Positions 1 to 8,291 of a stretch of 24,834 nt of DNA are shown here, in pieces. A program made the translations under genes and the position numbers. This stretch comes from an uncultured Oscillospiraceae bacterium. Its GTDB lineage: Bacteria; Bacillota; Clostridia; Oscillospirales; Acutalibacteraceae. The DNA is taken from contig URYP01000024.1 of the NCBI GenBank assembly GCA_900552115.1, positions 1-24,834 of the forward strand. The letters are read 5' to 3'. Position 1 is the stretch's first letter. The number at the start of each line of letters is the position of its first letter. The notes beneath the pieces are model-generated. The model did not search any database and was not told where the DNA came from. It saw nothing but the letters and a program-made list of their open reading frames with translations.

Positions 1-2218
1 TGGTAGGAGCCGCCGAATGGGCGGCGCGGGTTTTATAAACAGTGGTGCGGGTATCGTACGCTCCGCCGATGATACGGCCGGTACCGAAAGACACCTGCAC
101 AGCGGACTGGGTGTGATCGCGGCGGTCGGTCAGCTCGGCCGGGATATCCTCCAGGAACCGGGAGGCCCGGTTGCGCCCGGTCGTGCCGTACAGCGTGCGG
201 CTGCGGGCATTGGTGATAAACAGCTTCTGTTTGGCGCGAGTCACCGCCACATAGCACAGCCGCCGCTCCTCTTCCATTTCCTCCGGGTCAAAAAGGCTGG
301 GCATACCGGGGAAAATCCCGTCTTCCATGCCCGGCAGGAACACCACCGGAAATTCCAGCCCTTTGGCCGCATGGATGGTCATGAGGATGACCGTATCCGC
401 CCCGGCGTCATAATTGTCCACGTCGGTCATCAGGGCCGCCTCTTCCAAAAAGCCGTACAGGCGGGGAAAATCCTCGTCGCTGTTGCGCTCATAATCCTTC
501 AGGGAGGAAGCCAGCTCCTTGAGGTTGTCCACCCGGCCGGCTTCCGCTTCCCCGGCCCGCTCCCACATGGCCAGATAGCCGGTGGTTTCCAGCATCTCCT
601 CATACAGCGCGCTGACCGAGCTGTCTTCCTGCTCGTTCATCCGCCGCAGCGTTTCCATCATCTCCGTAAACTGGCGGATTTTCCCCGCGGCCCGGCTGAG
701 CGCCGGATAGTCCTCCGCGTGGAGCAGCACCTCATAGAGCGAAACGCCCAACCCGTCCGCAATAGAGGCCGCATTGTCCATGGTGGTGTCTCCGATGCCG
801 CGTTTAGGCTCGTTGATTATGCGGCGCAGGCTCACGCCGTCCTCCGGATTGTTGATGACCCGCAGGTAAGCCATGGCGTCCCGTACCTCGCGGGTATCGA
901 AGAACCGGTGTCCGCCAATGATGCGGTAGGGTACGCCGCTTTTAACCAGCGCCCGCTCAATGGCGTTGGACTGCGCGTTGGCCCGGTAGAGTACGGCAAA
1001 ATCGCTGTAGCGTCTTCCCTTTTCCACCTCGTCCAGGATGGTATCGGCAATCAGACGGCCCTCTTCGTCCTCATTTTCCGTCGTGTGCCACTGGATGAGG
1101 TCGCCTTCGCCGTTTTCTGTCCACAGGGTTTTCCCCTTGCGGTTCTGATTTTTGGAAATGACGGCATTGGCCGCGTCGAGAATATGGGAGGTCGAGCGGT
1201 AATTCTGCTCCAGCCGGATAACCGCGCAGTCGGAGAATTCGTCCTCAAAGCTGAGTATGTTTTCAATGGTGGCGCCCCGGAATTTATAAATACTCTGGTC
1301 GTCATCGCCCACCACGCAGAGATTGCCGTGGCCCGCCGCCAGCAGGCTGATAAGCTGGTACTGCGCGTGGTTGGTATCCTGGTATTCATCCACCATGATG
1401 TAGCGATAGCGCCGCTGGTATTTCTGCAGCGTTTCCGGGAACTGCTGGAACAGGCGAACCGTCTGGCAGAGGAGATCGTCAAAATCCATGGCGTCGGCCT
1501 GCTTCAGACGCTCCTGATAGGCTTTCCAGCAGGCGCCGATCTTCTGCTTGCGGTAATCGCTGCCCGCCTGTGCGGCATAGTCGTCCGGCGTGATGAGGCT
1601 GTCCTTAGCCCGGCCGATCTCTGCGAGAATGGCTTTGTGCCCCAGCACCTTTTCCTCCACATTCAGGGTTTTCATGCATTCTTTCATCAGGCGGCGGCTG
1701 TCGTCGGTATCGTAGATGGTGAAGTGAGAGGAATAGCCCAGCTGCTCCCCTTCCCGCCGCATGATCCGCGCGCAGAAAGAGTGGAACGTGCTGGCCATGA
1801 CCTCCTCGCCCTCTTCGCCCAGCATACGGCCCAGACGCTCCTTCAGCTCGCCCGCCGCCTTATTGGTAAAGGTGATCGCCAAAATCCGCCACGCCGGACA
1901 GGGATCGGCCGCGCAGAGTGATTTTATATAATCATTGGCCTCGCGGCTTCCCGCCGCGCAATCCTGAAGCGCCTGCCAGTCCTCCTCCGTCAAAGTTTCC
2001 GGCAGGGTTTCCTCCTGAAAGCCGCGGCCAAAGGCCACCATCTGGGCAATGCGGTTGACCAGAACCGTGGTTTTGCCGCTGCCGGCGCCGGCCAGGATCA
2101 GCAGCGCGCCCTCGGTATGGAACACCGCCTCCTGCTGGCGGTCGTTCATGCGTGAAAACTGACGCCGCAGTATATCACGGCGGACACGAGTATATTCGGT
2201 AGGTGTGGGTAGGCTCAT
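1..2218 (-). CDS. pcrA: ATP-dependent DNA helicase PcrA/UvrD (SF1A), C-terminus cut by window edge
   Basis: This is a 3'-5' superfamily 1 helicase used in DNA repair, rolling-circle replication and clearing of RecA filaments or stalled polymerases. The reverse strand is open from the ATG at 2218 to the left edge, about 739 codons, so only the last residues are missing. Visible motifs in order are Q-motif region RMNDRQQEAV (about residue 23), Walker A AGAGSGKT (43-50), ITFTNKAA (Ia), VDEYQDTN (Walker B/II), VGDDDQSIYKFRGA (III), RLEQNYRST (IV), TIHAAKGLEF (V) and YVAVTRAK (VI). The ATG is preceded by AAAGGA at a usable distance. Between motif I and Ia there is an insertion (roughly residues 60-95) slightly longer than in Bacillus PcrA. 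It is monocistronic at its 5' end and divergent from apgM. The assignment to the PcrA/UvrD family is secure; the choice between the names PcrA and UvrD is convention. Confidence 0.95.
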   Translation of the reverse strand, partial: MSLPTPTEYTRVRRDILRRQFSRMNDRQQEAVFHTEGALLILAGAGSGKTTVLVNRIAQMVAFGRGFQEETLPETLTEEDWQALQDCAAGSREANDYIKSLCAADPCPAWRILAITFTNKAAGELKERLGRMLGEEGEEVMASTFHSFCARIMRREGEQLGYSSHFTIYDTDDSRRLMKECMKTLNVEEKVLGHKAILAEIGRAKDSLITPDDYAAQAGSDYRKQKIGACWKAYQERLKQADAMDFDDLLCQTVRLFQQFPETLQKYQRRYRYIMVDEYQDTNHAQYQLISLLAAGHGNLCVVGDDDQSIYKFRGATIENILSFEDEFSDCAVIRLEQNYRSTSHILDAANAVISKNQNRKGKTLWTENGEGDLIQWHTTENEDEEGRLIADTILDEVEKGRRYSDFAVLYRANAQSNAIERALVKSGVPYRIIGGHRFFDTREVRDAMAYLRVINNPEDGVSLRRIINEPKRGIGDTTMDNAASIADGLGVSLYEVLLHAEDYPALSRAAGKIRQFTEMMETLRRMNEQEDSSVSALYEEMLETTGYLAMWERAGEAEAGRVDNLKELASSLKDYERNSDEDFPRLYGFLEEAALMTDVDNYDAGADTVILMTIHAAKGLEFPVVFLPGMEDGIFPGMPSLFDPEEMEEERRLCYVAVTRAKQKLFITNARSRTLYGTTGRNRASRFLEDIPAELTDRRDHTQSAVQVSFGTGRIIGGAYDTRTTVYKTRAAHSAAPT

Positions 2219-2249
2219 AGCGGTTGTCCTTTCTCTGTCAATCCGTATA

Positions 2250-2275
2250 GAAAAACAGGAGGAATCCCTTCCTCC
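2250..2275 (-). terminator. Terminator-like hairpin in the pcrA leader (candidate attenuator)
   Basis: Read on the minus strand: GGAGGAA, loop GGGA, TTCCTCC, then TGTTTTTC. The 7-bp perfect stem and T-run have the form of an intrinsic terminator. It sits between the pcrA promoter and the pcrA start, with no gene upstream for it to terminate. It may be a premature terminator. It could also be a chance hairpin around an SD-like GGAGG. Confidence 0.45.
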
Positions 2276-2298
2276 CGCTCCCTCATCAAGGTGAATTC

Positions 2299-2327
2299 AT
2301 TATACTAGAATGCGACAGAAAATGCAA
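2299..2327 (-). promoter_or_regulatory. Probable sigma-A promoter of pcrA
   Basis: On the minus strand a perfect -10 TATAAT lies at 2304-2299. A TTGCAT -35-like hexamer lies 17 bases upstream (2327-2322) and matches only the TTG. Predicted start is near 2292, giving a leader of about 74 bases before the pcrA ATG. The -10 is convincing; the -35 is weak. Confidence 0.5.
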
Positions 2328-2384
2328 TCGCTATCTTTGCGGGGCCTCATCCGGTTTTCCTGCAAACAAAAATGGGAAACCCTC

Positions 2385-2413
2385 TTTATCCGCCGGGAGA
2401 AATCTGCTATAAT
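2385..2413 (+). promoter_or_regulatory. Extended -10 promoter of apgM
   Basis: TGCTATAAT at 2405-2413 is a perfect extended -10 (TGnTATAAT). The hexamer 17 bases upstream, TTTATC at 2385, is a poor -35, as is common for extended -10 promoters. The predicted start near 2420 leaves a short leader of about 34 bases before the apgM ATG. Confidence 0.65.
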
Positions 2414-2453
2414 AAGGAACGAATTTTGACGTCTTGGGAAAGGACGATGCACT

Positions 2454-3662
2454 ATGAAATATGTTGTATTGCTCTGTGACGGTATGGCGGATACGCCCTG
2501 CCCGGAGCTGGAGGGCCGCACCCCCATGGAGGCGGCGCGCAAGCCTCATATGGACGCGCTCGCGGCGAGAGCCGAGGTGGGCACGGTTCGCACCGTGCCG
2601 GAGGGACTGGCCCCCGGCAGCGACGTGGCCAATCTCGCGGTCATGGGCTATGACACGCGCACGTGTTACACCGGGCGCTCCCCACTGGAGGCTGCCAACA
2701 TCGGCGTGGAGCTGGCGGACGATGACGTCGCCTTCCGCTGCAATCTGGTCACCCTATCCGACGACCCGGTTTACACCGATAAAACCATTTTGGATTACTG
2801 CGCCGGCGACATCCACACCGCCGACGCGGATCCCATTATCCGCACCATACAGGCGGAGCTGGGGGGCGGGACGTTTGATTTTTACACCGGTACCGCTTAC
2901 CGGCACTGCATGGTGTGGCACGGCGGCAAAACCGCACTGGGAGCAATCACGCCGCCCCACGATATCACCGGCAAGCCAATCGCCCCTTATCTGCCTGCGC
3001 ATCCTGACGCCGCGCCCGTTTTGGAGCTGATGCGGCGCAGTGCGGAACTTTTAAAGGAACATCCCGTCAACCGGGAACGCATCCGACAGGGGCTCGCCCC
3101 GGCCAACGCCATCTGGCTTTGGGGGCAGGGCAAGCGGCCGCGGCTGCAGTCCTTTGCCGACCATTACGGTCTGAAAGGTTCGGTGGTATCGGCAGTGGAT
3201 CTGCTAAAGGGGATTGGCCGCCTGGCCGGCATGAACGTCTGCGAGGTGGAGGGCGCCACCGGATACATCGACACCAATTATACCGGTAAAATGCAGGCGG
3301 CGCTGGAGGAGCTGAAGAACGGGCAGGACTACGTCTACATCCATGTCGAAGCGCCCGACGAGTGCGGGCATCGCGGCGAGGTGCACAATAAGGTAAAGGC
3401 CATCGAGGATATCGACCGGCTGATCCTCGGCCCGCTGCTGGAGGCACTGCCGGCACTGGGCGATTATACGCTGATGGTGCTGCCCGACCATCCCACCCCG
3501 CTGGCCATCCGCACCCATGTGGCAACGCCGGTGCCCTATCTGCTTTATCGCAGCGGCGCTCCTGTGGAAAGCGGCGTCCGCGCCTTTACGGAAGCAGAGG
3601 CCGCTTCCACCGGTCTCTGTGTGGACCCGGGCTATACGCTGTTTGACCGTGCGCGGTCTTAA
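2454..3662 (+). CDS. apgM: Cofactor-independent phosphoglycerate mutase, ApgM type
   Basis: This is a 402-residue member of the alkaline phosphatase-like ApgM family, which interconverts 3- and 2-phosphoglycerate in glycolysis without 2,3-bisphosphoglycerate. Some bacterial members have been proposed instead to be homoserine kinases, because they sit with threonine genes. No such genes are next to this one, so the mutase reading is preferred but not proven. The N-terminus has the metal-binding start VVLLCDGMAD (4-13). GSDVANLAVMGYD (about 55-67) carries the candidate phospho-acceptor serine. The C-terminal half has HVEAPDECGHRGE and LPDHPTP, with the Asp/His ligands of the second metal site. 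The start follows AAAGGAC with about 8 bases of spacing. The gene has its own extended -10 promoter and ends at a 16-bp terminator hairpin shared with the convergent lysR gene. Confidence 0.9.
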   Translation: MKYVVLLCDGMADTPCPELEGRTPMEAARKPHMDALAARAEVGTVRTVPEGLAPGSDVANLAVMGYDTRTCYTGRSPLEAANIGVELADDDVAFRCNLVTLSDDPVYTDKTILDYCAGDIHTADADPIIRTIQAELGGGTFDFYTGTAYRHCMVWHGGKTALGAITPPHDITGKPIAPYLPAHPDAAPVLELMRRSAELLKEHPVNRERIRQGLAPANAIWLWGQGKRPRLQSFADHYGLKGSVVSAVDLLKGIGRLAGMNVCEVEGATGYIDTNYTGKMQAALEELKNGQDYVYIHVEAPDECGHRGEVHNKVKAIEDIDRLILGPLLEALPALGDYTLMVLPDHPTPLAIRTHVATPVPYLLYRSGAPVESGVRAFTEAEAASTGLCVDPGYTLFDRARS

Positions 3663-3677
3663 ACCTGTGCCTGGATC

Positions 3678-3712
3678 AAAAAGAAGGCTCCCCATCGGGG
3701 AGCCTTCTTTTT
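3678..3712. terminator. Bidirectional intrinsic terminator between apgM and lysR
   Basis: A perfect 16-bp stem, AAAAAGAAGGCTCCCC (3678-3693), loop ATC, then its exact complement ending in TTTTT (3697-3712). Because the stem begins with A5 and ends with T5, it works in both directions and serves both convergent genes. Confidence 0.95.
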
Positions 3713-3715
3713 GAT

Positions 3716-4630
3716 TTATATTGCTTGGGTTTTAATCCCCTGTGCATCCTTCTGTCCCCCCAATTCCTCAAACAGGCGGACATACCGGTCCGGGAACGCA
3801 CTGTTTTTTCGCCAGAGAAAGGTAAAATCGTGCCTATAGTGGAAATCGTCCAGCGGGATGCGGCGCAGCCGGCCTTCAGCCAATTCCGCCCGTACGGCGG
3901 CCTCGTAAAGAAACGTGACGCCGCAGCCTTTACATACCAACGCTTTAATCGCGTCGATGCTGGCAATTTCCATGACCTGCTGAAAATCCTCCAGGGCAAT
4001 ATTTTGCAGTTCCAAATGCTTTTCAAGAATGGTGCGGGTGCCGGAGCCCGGTTCCCGGATAATCAGCCTTTCTGCAAGCAAATCGCCCAGCCGCTTTACC
4101 GATGAAGCCAGCGGATAATCCGCCGCGCAAACGGCGATATATCGCTCCGAGGAATAGGGGATATGGTCGTAGGCGTCCTTGTCATAAAACCCTTCCACAA
4201 TGGCAAAATCCAATGTCCCGTCATCCACTTGTTCCAGCAGGGAACGCGTATTGGCCACGTCCATCCGCACCTGGGCAGCCGGGTGCTTCGCCAGATAACC
4301 GTGCACGGCGGCGGGCATGACATAGGCGCCCACCGTCAGGGTAGCGCCGAAATGAAGCTGCCGCTCTCCCCCTGCCAGGCGCGTCAATTGTTCCCTGAGA
4401 AACACGTCGTCATGCTTCACGGTCTGCGCGGCCTGTAAGAGCAGACGGCCGGCCTCTGTCAAAACCGCCTGCTTTCCCTCAAATCGAAACAAACGCACCC
4501 CGTACTCATCCTCCAGCTGGTGGATATGCCGGGACACACCGGGCTGGGTAATATTCAGCTCTTCCGCCGCGCGGGTAAAGTTCATATGGCGGCAAACCGC
4601 CAAAAAGGTATGAATGCGAAAATCCAGCAT
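3716..4630 (-). CDS. LysR-family transcriptional regulator
   Basis: A 304-residue LysR-type regulator of full usual length. The winged helix-turn-helix is at residues 1-60 (FTRAAEELNITQPGVSRHI is the recognition unit). The periplasmic-binding-protein-like effector domain spans about 90-295 and includes the typical REPGSGTR segment. The start ATG at 4630 follows GGGGAGGG at ideal spacing. The gene is divergent from the yeiH-like exporter, and two matched LysR boxes lie in the 120-base spacer, one covering the exporter's -35. The likely role is to activate the exporter in response to a small anion and probably to repress itself. The effector cannot be read from the sequence. Relatives next to YeiH exporters are thought to sense sulfur compounds, but that is analogy only. 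Confidence 0.95.
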   Translation of the reverse strand: MLDFRIHTFLAVCRHMNFTRAAEELNITQPGVSRHIHQLEDEYGVRLFRFEGKQAVLTEAGRLLLQAAQTVKHDDVFLREQLTRLAGGERQLHFGATLTVGAYVMPAAVHGYLAKHPAAQVRMDVANTRSLLEQVDDGTLDFAIVEGFYDKDAYDHIPYSSERYIAVCAADYPLASSVKRLGDLLAERLIIREPGSGTRTILEKHLELQNIALEDFQQVMEIASIDAIKALVCKGCGVTFLYEAAVRAELAEGRLRRIPLDDFHYRHDFTFLWRKNSAFPDRYVRLFEELGGQKDAQGIKTQAI

Positions 4631-4653
4631 GATAACCGCCCTCCCCTTTTATC

Positions 4654-4668
4654 ATAACATATTGTTAT
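4654..4668. promoter_or_regulatory. LysR box 1 (recognition site)
   Basis: ATAACATATTGTTAT is a perfect 6+6 inverted repeat with a 3-base spacer and contains the canonical T-N11-A core (4655-4667). Its centre is about 64 bases upstream of the predicted yeiH start, where LysR proteins place their recognition site. Confidence 0.75.
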
Positions 4669-4684
4669 AAAAAGATAAAGATTC

Positions 4685-4699
4685 ATAATTTTACATTAT
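4685..4699. promoter_or_regulatory. LysR box 2 (activation site)
   Basis: ATAATTTTACATTAT has the same ATAA-N7-TTAT form as box 1. Its centre (4692) is 31 bases, or three helical turns, from box 1, and it overlaps the yeiH -35. This is the expected place for the second dimer of a LysR tetramer. Confidence 0.7.
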
Positions 4700-4718
4700 T
4701 AACCATCCGCGCTATACT
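4690..4718 (+). promoter_or_regulatory. Promoter of the YeiH-type exporter
   Basis: TTTACA (4690-4695), a 17-base spacer and TATACT (4713-4718) make a good sigma-A promoter with predicted start near 4725. The -35 lies inside LysR box 2. Confidence 0.75.
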
Positions 4719-4750
4719 GGAACGCAGATTGTTGAAGGGTGTGGTCCAAA

Positions 4751-5770
4751 ATGAATTTTGTACGACAACATACGCGGGGGATCCTGCTATGCCTGATCAT
4801 AGCGGTACCCGCATGGCTGCTGGGCCGCCTGGCCCCCGTAGTGGGAGGCCCGGTGTTCGCCATACTGGCGGGAATGCTTCTGGCGCTGGTTCTGGGAGAC
4901 AAGGGCGCTTATCAGGCGGGAATCACGTTTACATCCAAAAAGCTGCTGCAGGCGGCTGTGGTACTGCTTGGATTCGGCCTGAACCTCAATGTGGTGGTCA
5001 AAACCGGATGGCAGTCGCTGCCGATTATCCTTTCCACCATCACCACGTCGCTGGTCATCGCTTTCATTCTCAAAAAAGCGCTGCGTATTCCCAGCAAAAG
5101 CGCCACGCTGATCGGCGTGGGGTCTTCCATTTGCGGCGGTTCCGCCATTGCCGCCACCGCACCGGTCATCGGCGCCGACGACGAGGAAATAGCGCAGTCC
5201 ATCTCCGTAATTTTTCTGTTTAATATCGCCGCCGCCCTGATTTTTCCCTCCCTGGGCAGTCTGCTGGGCCTGTCAAACGAGGGATTCGGCCTGTTTGCTG
5301 GTACCGCCATCAACGACACCTCCTCGGTTACCGCTGCCGCGGCCGCTTGGGATGGTATCCATCACAGCAACACCCTGGAGGCCGCGACCATTGTTAAGCT
5401 GACCCGGACGCTGGCCATCATTCCTATTACGCTGGTGCTGGCCTTTGTCCGCGCCCGGCGGGAGAAGAAAGAGGAAACAGCCGGCCATGCAAAAAAGCTG
5501 AAACTGAAAGCCATTTTCCCTTTCTTTGTCCTGTTTTTTGTGTTGGCCTCGGTCGTCACGACCCTGTTCAGCCTGCCGGCTGCCGTTACCACACCGCTTA
5601 AAGAGCTCAGTAAATTTCTTATTATCATGGCTATGGCGGCCATTGGCCTGAATACCAATATTGTGCGGCTGGTTCGCACCGGCGCCAAGCCCATCCTGTT
5701 AGGCCTGTGCTGCTGGGTGGGAATCGCCGGCGTCAGCCTCGGCGCGCAGCAGCTTTTGGGACTAATGTAA
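4751..5770 (+). CDS. YeiH/UPF0324-family putative sulfate (anion) exporter, membrane protein
   Basis: A 339-residue polytopic inner-membrane protein with about ten hydrophobic segments, matching the YeiH (UPF0324) family. That family is annotated as putative sulfate exporters, but transport substrates are poorly tested. The hallmark re-entrant motif GSSICGGSAIAATAPVIGAD is present (about residues 123-142), followed by the conserved GTAINDTSSVTAAA. The ATG at 4751 was chosen because AAGGG (4735-4739) lies 11 bases upstream. An in-frame GTG at 4739 would overlap that site. The gene is driven by the promoter under two LysR boxes and ends at a 20-bp terminator hairpin, so it is a single-gene operon controlled by its divergent regulator. 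Confidence 0.9.
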   Translation: MNFVRQHTRGILLCLIIAVPAWLLGRLAPVVGGPVFAILAGMLLALVLGDKGAYQAGITFTSKKLLQAAVVLLGFGLNLNVVVKTGWQSLPIILSTITTSLVIAFILKKALRIPSKSATLIGVGSSICGGSAIAATAPVIGADDEEIAQSISVIFLFNIAAALIFPSLGSLLGLSNEGFGLFAGTAINDTSSVTAAAAAWDGIHHSNTLEAATIVKLTRTLAIIPITLVLAFVRARREKKEETAGHAKKLKLKAIFPFFVLFFVLASVVTTLFSLPAAVTTPLKELSKFLIIMAMAAIGLNTNIVRLVRTGAKPILLGLCCWVGIAGVSLGAQQLLGLM

Positions 5771-5806
5771 GCCATCGCCCTTTTGTGGTCAATACCAATA
5801 CAGTAT

Positions 5807-5853
5807 AAAAGGCCCCTATACGGTTCTGCGGTGAACCGTATAGGGGCCTTTTT
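5807..5853 (+). terminator. Intrinsic terminator after the YeiH-type gene
   Basis: A 20-bp perfect stem from AAAAGGCCCCTATACGGTTC (5807-5826) and its complement (5833-5852) around loop TGCGGT, ending in T5. The downstream small gene starts only 35 bases later. Confidence 0.95.
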
Positions 5854-5887
5854 CCCGACCATACTAAGTTTAAAGGAGGTGACGTCC

Positions 5888-6073
5888 ATGAAAAGCGATC
5901 AAATGCCGGTGGGCTTTCTAATGGCCCTGGCACAAGACGAATCCGCGACGGCGTATTTCGGCAAGTTGTCGGAGGAGCAGCGCCAGGAGGTCCTTCAGAA
6001 GGCCCGGCAAGCCTCGTCCCGCCAGGAGATGCGCCAGTATGTCCACAGTCTGGGACAGAGCACAACCATGTAA
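5888..6073 (+). CDS. Conserved small protein of unknown function (61 aa)
   Basis: Initiation is very well supported: AAAGGAGGTGA, nearly the full anti-SD complement, lies 6 bases before the ATG. The product is small, charged and helical, with no signal or membrane segment. Its layout of an N-terminal GFLMALAQDE, a short LSEEQRQEVL helix and a C-terminal SSRQEMRQYVHSL helix resembles a widespread family of 55-65 residue clostridial proteins of unknown role; this is recalled similarity, not a search. No clear promoter is visible between the upstream terminator and the gene, so it may depend on read-through or on a promoter within the hairpin. Its stop codon abuts the stop of the convergent ABC transporter gene with no base between. 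Confidence 0.75.
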   Translation: MKSDQMPVGFLMALAQDESATAYFGKLSEEQRQEVLQKARQASSRQEMRQYVHSLGQSTTM

Positions 6074-8260
6074 TTACTGTTTGACCCGGTGCATATCGAG
6101 CTGGGCCATCACCAGTCCATAGTAGATCCCCTTTTTCCGCATCAGTTCGTTGTGCGTGCCCATTTCCGCCACCTTGTGCCGGTCGACCACCAGAATGCGG
6201 TCGGCATGGCGCAGGGTGGACAGGCGGTGGGCAATGGCAAAGGTCGTGCGGTCTTTGGTCAGGCGTTCCAGCGCCTGCTGAATCTGGTATTCGGTTTCGG
6301 TATCCAGGCTGCTGGTCGCCTCGTCGAGGATCAGCAGCCGCGGGTCGTGCAGGATCGCGCGGGCAATGGCGATGCGCTGACGTTCTCCGCCCGACAGGGT
6401 GTAGCCATGCTCCCCTACATAGGTATCGTACCCATCGGGAAACTTGGTGATGAATTCGTGAGCGTTGGCCATTTTGGCTGCCCGCACCACATCCTCATAC
6501 CGCGCGTCCTGCTTGGCATAGCGGATATTGTCGTATATGCTGCCGGAAAACAGGAATGTTTCCTGCAGAACCACGCCGATTTGGTGGTGTAAGCTCTCTT
6601 TTGAGATGTCCCGCAGGTCGACGCCATCCAGCCGTATCCCGCCGTCATCAACATCGTACAGCCGCATCAGCAGATTGATCACCGTCGATTTTCCGGCCCC
6701 CGATGAGCCGACCAGGCCGATCATTTCGCCCGGCTTGACGGTAAAGCTGACGTCTTCCAAAACCGGCAGATAGGAACGGTAGCCAAAAGTTACGTGCGAA
6801 AACTCCACATTCCCTTTGATGGCGTGTTCCTTTGCCTGCGGACGGTCCACCACGTCGGATTCTTCATCCAGGATATCGTATATCCGTTCCAGCGAGGTGG
6901 TCAGCCGCATCAGCATACGCGGCAGGCGGGTGATGAAGCCCAGCGGTCCATACAGCATGCCGGCGTAGGCAACAAACTGGATGAGCTGGCCGGGGGTCAT
7001 GCTGCCCCCCATCACGTCCAATCCACCGAAAAAAATGACAAAGAACGAGCCCACCGTCAGCAGGAAGGTGACAAAGGGGTAGAGGGTGGCCCAGAAAAGC
7101 TCATTGCGCCGCTGCATACGGGTCAGCCGCTCGGTATAATGGCGAAAACGGGTGATTTCCCGCTCTTCCTGCCCAAACGACTTGACCACCCGGATGCCGG
7201 ACAGCACGTCCTGCAGGCGGCCGTTCACTTTGTCGTTAAACCGCCACTGCTGCCGCCACAGACGCATCTCATAGCGATGGAAGGCCCGGATCAGGAAGCC
7301 CGCGGCCGGCAGCAGCGCGATAGTCAGCAGCGCCAGCTTCCAGTCCATGGCCAGCATGGCGGCCATGGCGCCGATCATGATGAAAATTTGGGTGAACATG
7401 CCGGCAAAAACCTCTTCCATGAACTGCCGGATGGTGCCGGTATCATCGACTACCCGGTTCATCAGTTCACCGGTCTGGCGGCTGTCCAGAAAGGACAGGG
7501 ACAGGGCGTTGATTTTGGAAAACACCCGCTGCCGCAGGTCCCGGCTGATGCGGGTGCCCAAGCGGTTGCTCCACAGGGTGCGGGCGATGGACAGCGCCAG
7601 CGACAGGACCAGCATGGCGAGCATCAGGCCGAAAAAGGTCAGTATCTGTGCGGCAGAGCCCTTGGCCGGTACCAGCACGTCGTCCACAAAGAAGCGCTGC
7701 ACATACTGCTGCCCGACCGTGATGGCCGAGATAACCACCATAAACAGGGTGATCAGCAGCAGCGGAAGCGCATATGGCCTGCACAAATCCCAGAACCGGT
7801 AGAAGGTTCGTCCCCGCCCCTGGCAGTGTGGACAGACATGCGTGCCCGGCAGCACCTTGCCGCACTGCTCGCAGTACCGTTCCTTTTCCTGCGAGACGAT
7901 CTCCCTGTCCTGTCCCCGGCAGAACAGGGTTGCGCCCCGCGCCAGATAGGACTGGCGCACCATATGCCGCATGTGAAAGCGGCACAGCAGGGTTTCCTTA
8001 TCCCCGGTTTTGGCGATCAGCAGGCCGCTGTCCACCTGTGGGGAGCAAAGTACCTCGTCCAATTCTTCCAGAGCCAGCCGATGCTCCACCCGGCCGTTCT
8101 GCCAGATGAGCAGAGTGTTCCTGGTTACCACAGCGTAGCCCTGCGGACAATAGTCCCCGTCCGCCGTCAAGTCAAAGGGCACGCAGTAGACGATATCCCC
8201 GGCTTTGACCGGCAGCAGCGCCGCCTGCACCTCGTCCGGGAGAGTATAACGCAAATTCAC
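6074..8260 (-). CDS. ABC exporter (fused TMD-NBD) with N-terminal PH-like domain and zinc ribbon, second copy in operon
   Basis: A 728-residue half-transporter of the ABCB/MsbA-like exporter type. Residues 1-115 form a beta-rich, PH-like region not found in ordinary exporters. A CxxC...CxxC zinc ribbon follows (C130, C133, C143, C146), then six membrane helices (about 165-450) and the nucleotide-binding domain. The domain has Walker A GLVGSSGAGKST, Q-loop, signature LSGGERQRIAIARA, Walker B LLILDEATSSLD and the switch histidine in AIAHRLST. The start is GTG at 8260, supported by AGGCGGTGA 6 bases upstream. It lies 31 bases after the DUF1854 gene and is homologous along its whole length to the 777-residue exporter upstream, so the two probably form a heterodimer. 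Both sites look catalytically complete, unlike many heterodimeric exporters with one degenerate site. Substrate unknown. Confidence 0.93.
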   Translation of the reverse strand: MNLRYTLPDEVQAALLPVKAGDIVYCVPFDLTADGDYCPQGYAVVTRNTLLIWQNGRVEHRLALEELDEVLCSPQVDSGLLIAKTGDKETLLCRFHMRHMVRQSYLARGATLFCRGQDREIVSQEKERYCEQCGKVLPGTHVCPHCQGRGRTFYRFWDLCRPYALPLLLITLFMVVISAITVGQQYVQRFFVDDVLVPAKGSAAQILTFFGLMLAMLVLSLALSIARTLWSNRLGTRISRDLRQRVFSKINALSLSFLDSRQTGELMNRVVDDTGTIRQFMEEVFAGMFTQIFIMIGAMAAMLAMDWKLALLTIALLPAAGFLIRAFHRYEMRLWRQQWRFNDKVNGRLQDVLSGIRVVKSFGQEEREITRFRHYTERLTRMQRRNELFWATLYPFVTFLLTVGSFFVIFFGGLDVMGGSMTPGQLIQFVAYAGMLYGPLGFITRLPRMLMRLTTSLERIYDILDEESDVVDRPQAKEHAIKGNVEFSHVTFGYRSYLPVLEDVSFTVKPGEMIGLVGSSGAGKSTVINLLMRLYDVDDGGIRLDGVDLRDISKESLHHQIGVVLQETFLFSGSIYDNIRYAKQDARYEDVVRAAKMANAHEFITKFPDGYDTYVGEHGYTLSGGERQRIAIARAILHDPRLLILDEATSSLDTETEYQIQQALERLTKDRTTFAIAHRLSTLRHADRILVVDRHKVAEMGTHNELMRKKGIYYGLVMAQLDMHRVKQ

Positions 8261-8291
8261 GATGGCTCACCGCCTTTCCTTTTGCCGGCCA

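Noticed and set aside
17..1921. A 634-codon open frame on the plus strand
   Set aside because: It is the antisense of pcrA, whose reverse-strand frame carries every helicase motif. The plus frame has no ribosome-binding site and no recognisable domain, and long antisense frames are common in GC-rich genes.
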